NCBI GenBank assembly: GCA_945900695.1
Contig: CAMDJU010000002.1
Coordinates: 1 to 33,009 of the forward strand
DNA from: Bordetella parapertussis
GTDB taxonomy: Bacteria; Pseudomonadota; Gammaproteobacteria; Burkholderiales; Burkholderiaceae_C
Length of the DNA: 33,009 nt
Direction of reading: 5' to 3'
Positions within the stretch are counted from its first letter, which is position 1. Every line of letters begins with the position of its first letter. Below, in pieces: positions 32,664-33,009 of the stretch. The notes beneath the pieces are model-generated. The model had not been told where the DNA came from. It worked only from the letters and a program-made list of their open reading frames with translations, and made no database searches. The position numbers and the translations under genes were made by a program.

Positions 32664-33009
32664 ATGAGCACGTTTGCTACGCAATTAAAGTCTGAGATTG
32701 GACGCATCGCGAAAAAAGAAACTCGCGCTGAAACAGCTGCCCTCAAAAAGTCAAATGCGCAATTTCGCTCAGACATTGCCGCCCTTAAACGGCGTTTGAG
32801 CGAACTGGAGAGCCTGGCGAAGAAGCTCCACAAACAAATTCCTCAAACGCGCACAGTGGAAGCAGCCACCCCCAATGAAAACCTTCGCTTTCGGGTGGAC
32901 GGTTTTGCTGCATTGCGCAAAAAACTGGGCCTCACAGCCAACGAAATGGGCGCACTGGTCGGCGTCAGCGGTCAATCCATTTACAAATGGGAACAGGGCA
33001 AGGCCAAGC
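32664..33009 (+). CDS. Helix-turn-helix (XRE-like) DNA-binding protein, cut by window edge
   Basis: The first 115 codons are present. The N-terminal part (about 1-70) is a lysine- and glutamate-rich helical region likely to form a coiled coil: MSTFATQLKSEIGRIAKKET, then AALKRRLSELESLAKKLHKQ. From residue 84 an XRE-type helix-turn-helix begins with FAALRKKLGLTANEMGALVG followed by VSGQSIYKWEQGKAK, the standard recognition-helix pattern. GGGA lies 9 nt before the ATG; an in-frame ATG three codons upstream is less likely. The protein resembles small HTH proteins with an N-terminal coiled coil, often annotated as DNA-binding proteins in Burkholderiales. Its C-terminus and targets are unknown. It is divergent from the H-NS gene. 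Confidence 0.85.
   Translation, partial: MSTFATQLKSEIGRIAKKETRAETAALKKSNAQFRSDIAALKRRLSELESLAKKLHKQIPQTRTVEAATPNENLRFRVDGFAALRKKLGLTANEMGALVGVSGQSIYKWEQGKAK

Noticed and set aside
1..33009. Search for tRNA, rRNA, CRISPR arrays, transposases, integrases and phage genes
   Set aside because: Nothing in the sequence resembled any of these on reading; small non-coding RNAs cannot be excluded by eye.

Overview
The window looks like a chromosome segment of a betaproteobacterium, order Burkholderiales, most likely a Comamonadaceae freshwater or soil lineage of the Limnohabitans/Rhodoferax type. This rests on protein character (an OdhA with a PYVEEMYENY-type N-terminus, a short H-NS with the TWTGRGKSP box, an aat-bpt pair, a PglL-like O-oligosaccharyltransferase), moderate GC content and dense coding. 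It is inference from recalled family features; no database search was run. I see no rRNA, tRNA, CRISPR, insertion sequence, integrase or phage gene.

Layout. (1) 1-6547, minus strand: the 2-oxoglutarate dehydrogenase operon sucA-sucB-lpd (lpd cut by the left edge), preceded by a propionyl-CoA synthetase gene (prpE). (2) 6636-11790: mixed small genes. These are an isochorismatase-fold protein lacking its catalytic residues, a YqhA-type membrane protein, two bactofilins around a DUF4337 membrane protein with a membrane-anchored methyltransferase, a PIG3-type quinone oxidoreductase, and one or two short genes under 60 codons. (3) 12018-19499, plus strand: a complete molybdenum hydroxylase operon of the form II CoxL type, ordered S-L-M followed by the accessory genes coxD, coxE, coxG and an XdhC/CoxF-type gene. 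(4) 19580-23155, plus strand: a solute-binding protein, an ABC permease, a creatininase-family amidohydrolase, a glutathione S-transferase-like protein and a peroxidase-related protein, tightly packed behind the cox operon. (5) 23125-27264, minus strand: a TTG-started acyltransferase, a protein resembling Bacillus Tgl transglutaminase, an ECHDC3-like crotonase and a Rieske oxygenase, converging on region 4 with a 31-bp gene overlap. (6) 27311-33009: the aat-bpt N-degron transferases, an IclR regulator, a hemerythrin, a PglL-like O-oligosaccharyltransferase, H-NS with a clear intrinsic terminator, and a helix-turn-helix gene cut by the right edge.

How the genes may work together. Regions 3 to 5 are the accessory and most interesting part. 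Form II CoxL enzymes (AYRGAGR loop rather than the CO-specific Cys loop) generally have unknown substrates. Here the hydroxylase is followed by uptake, amide-hydrolysis, GST and peroxidase-related genes and faced by a Rieske oxygenase and a crotonase. I infer a catabolic island for an unidentified, probably nitrogen-containing organic compound rather than CO oxidation. Several proteins have lost canonical active-site residues (isochorismatase-like, crotonase, AhpD-like), which limits prediction from family names alone.
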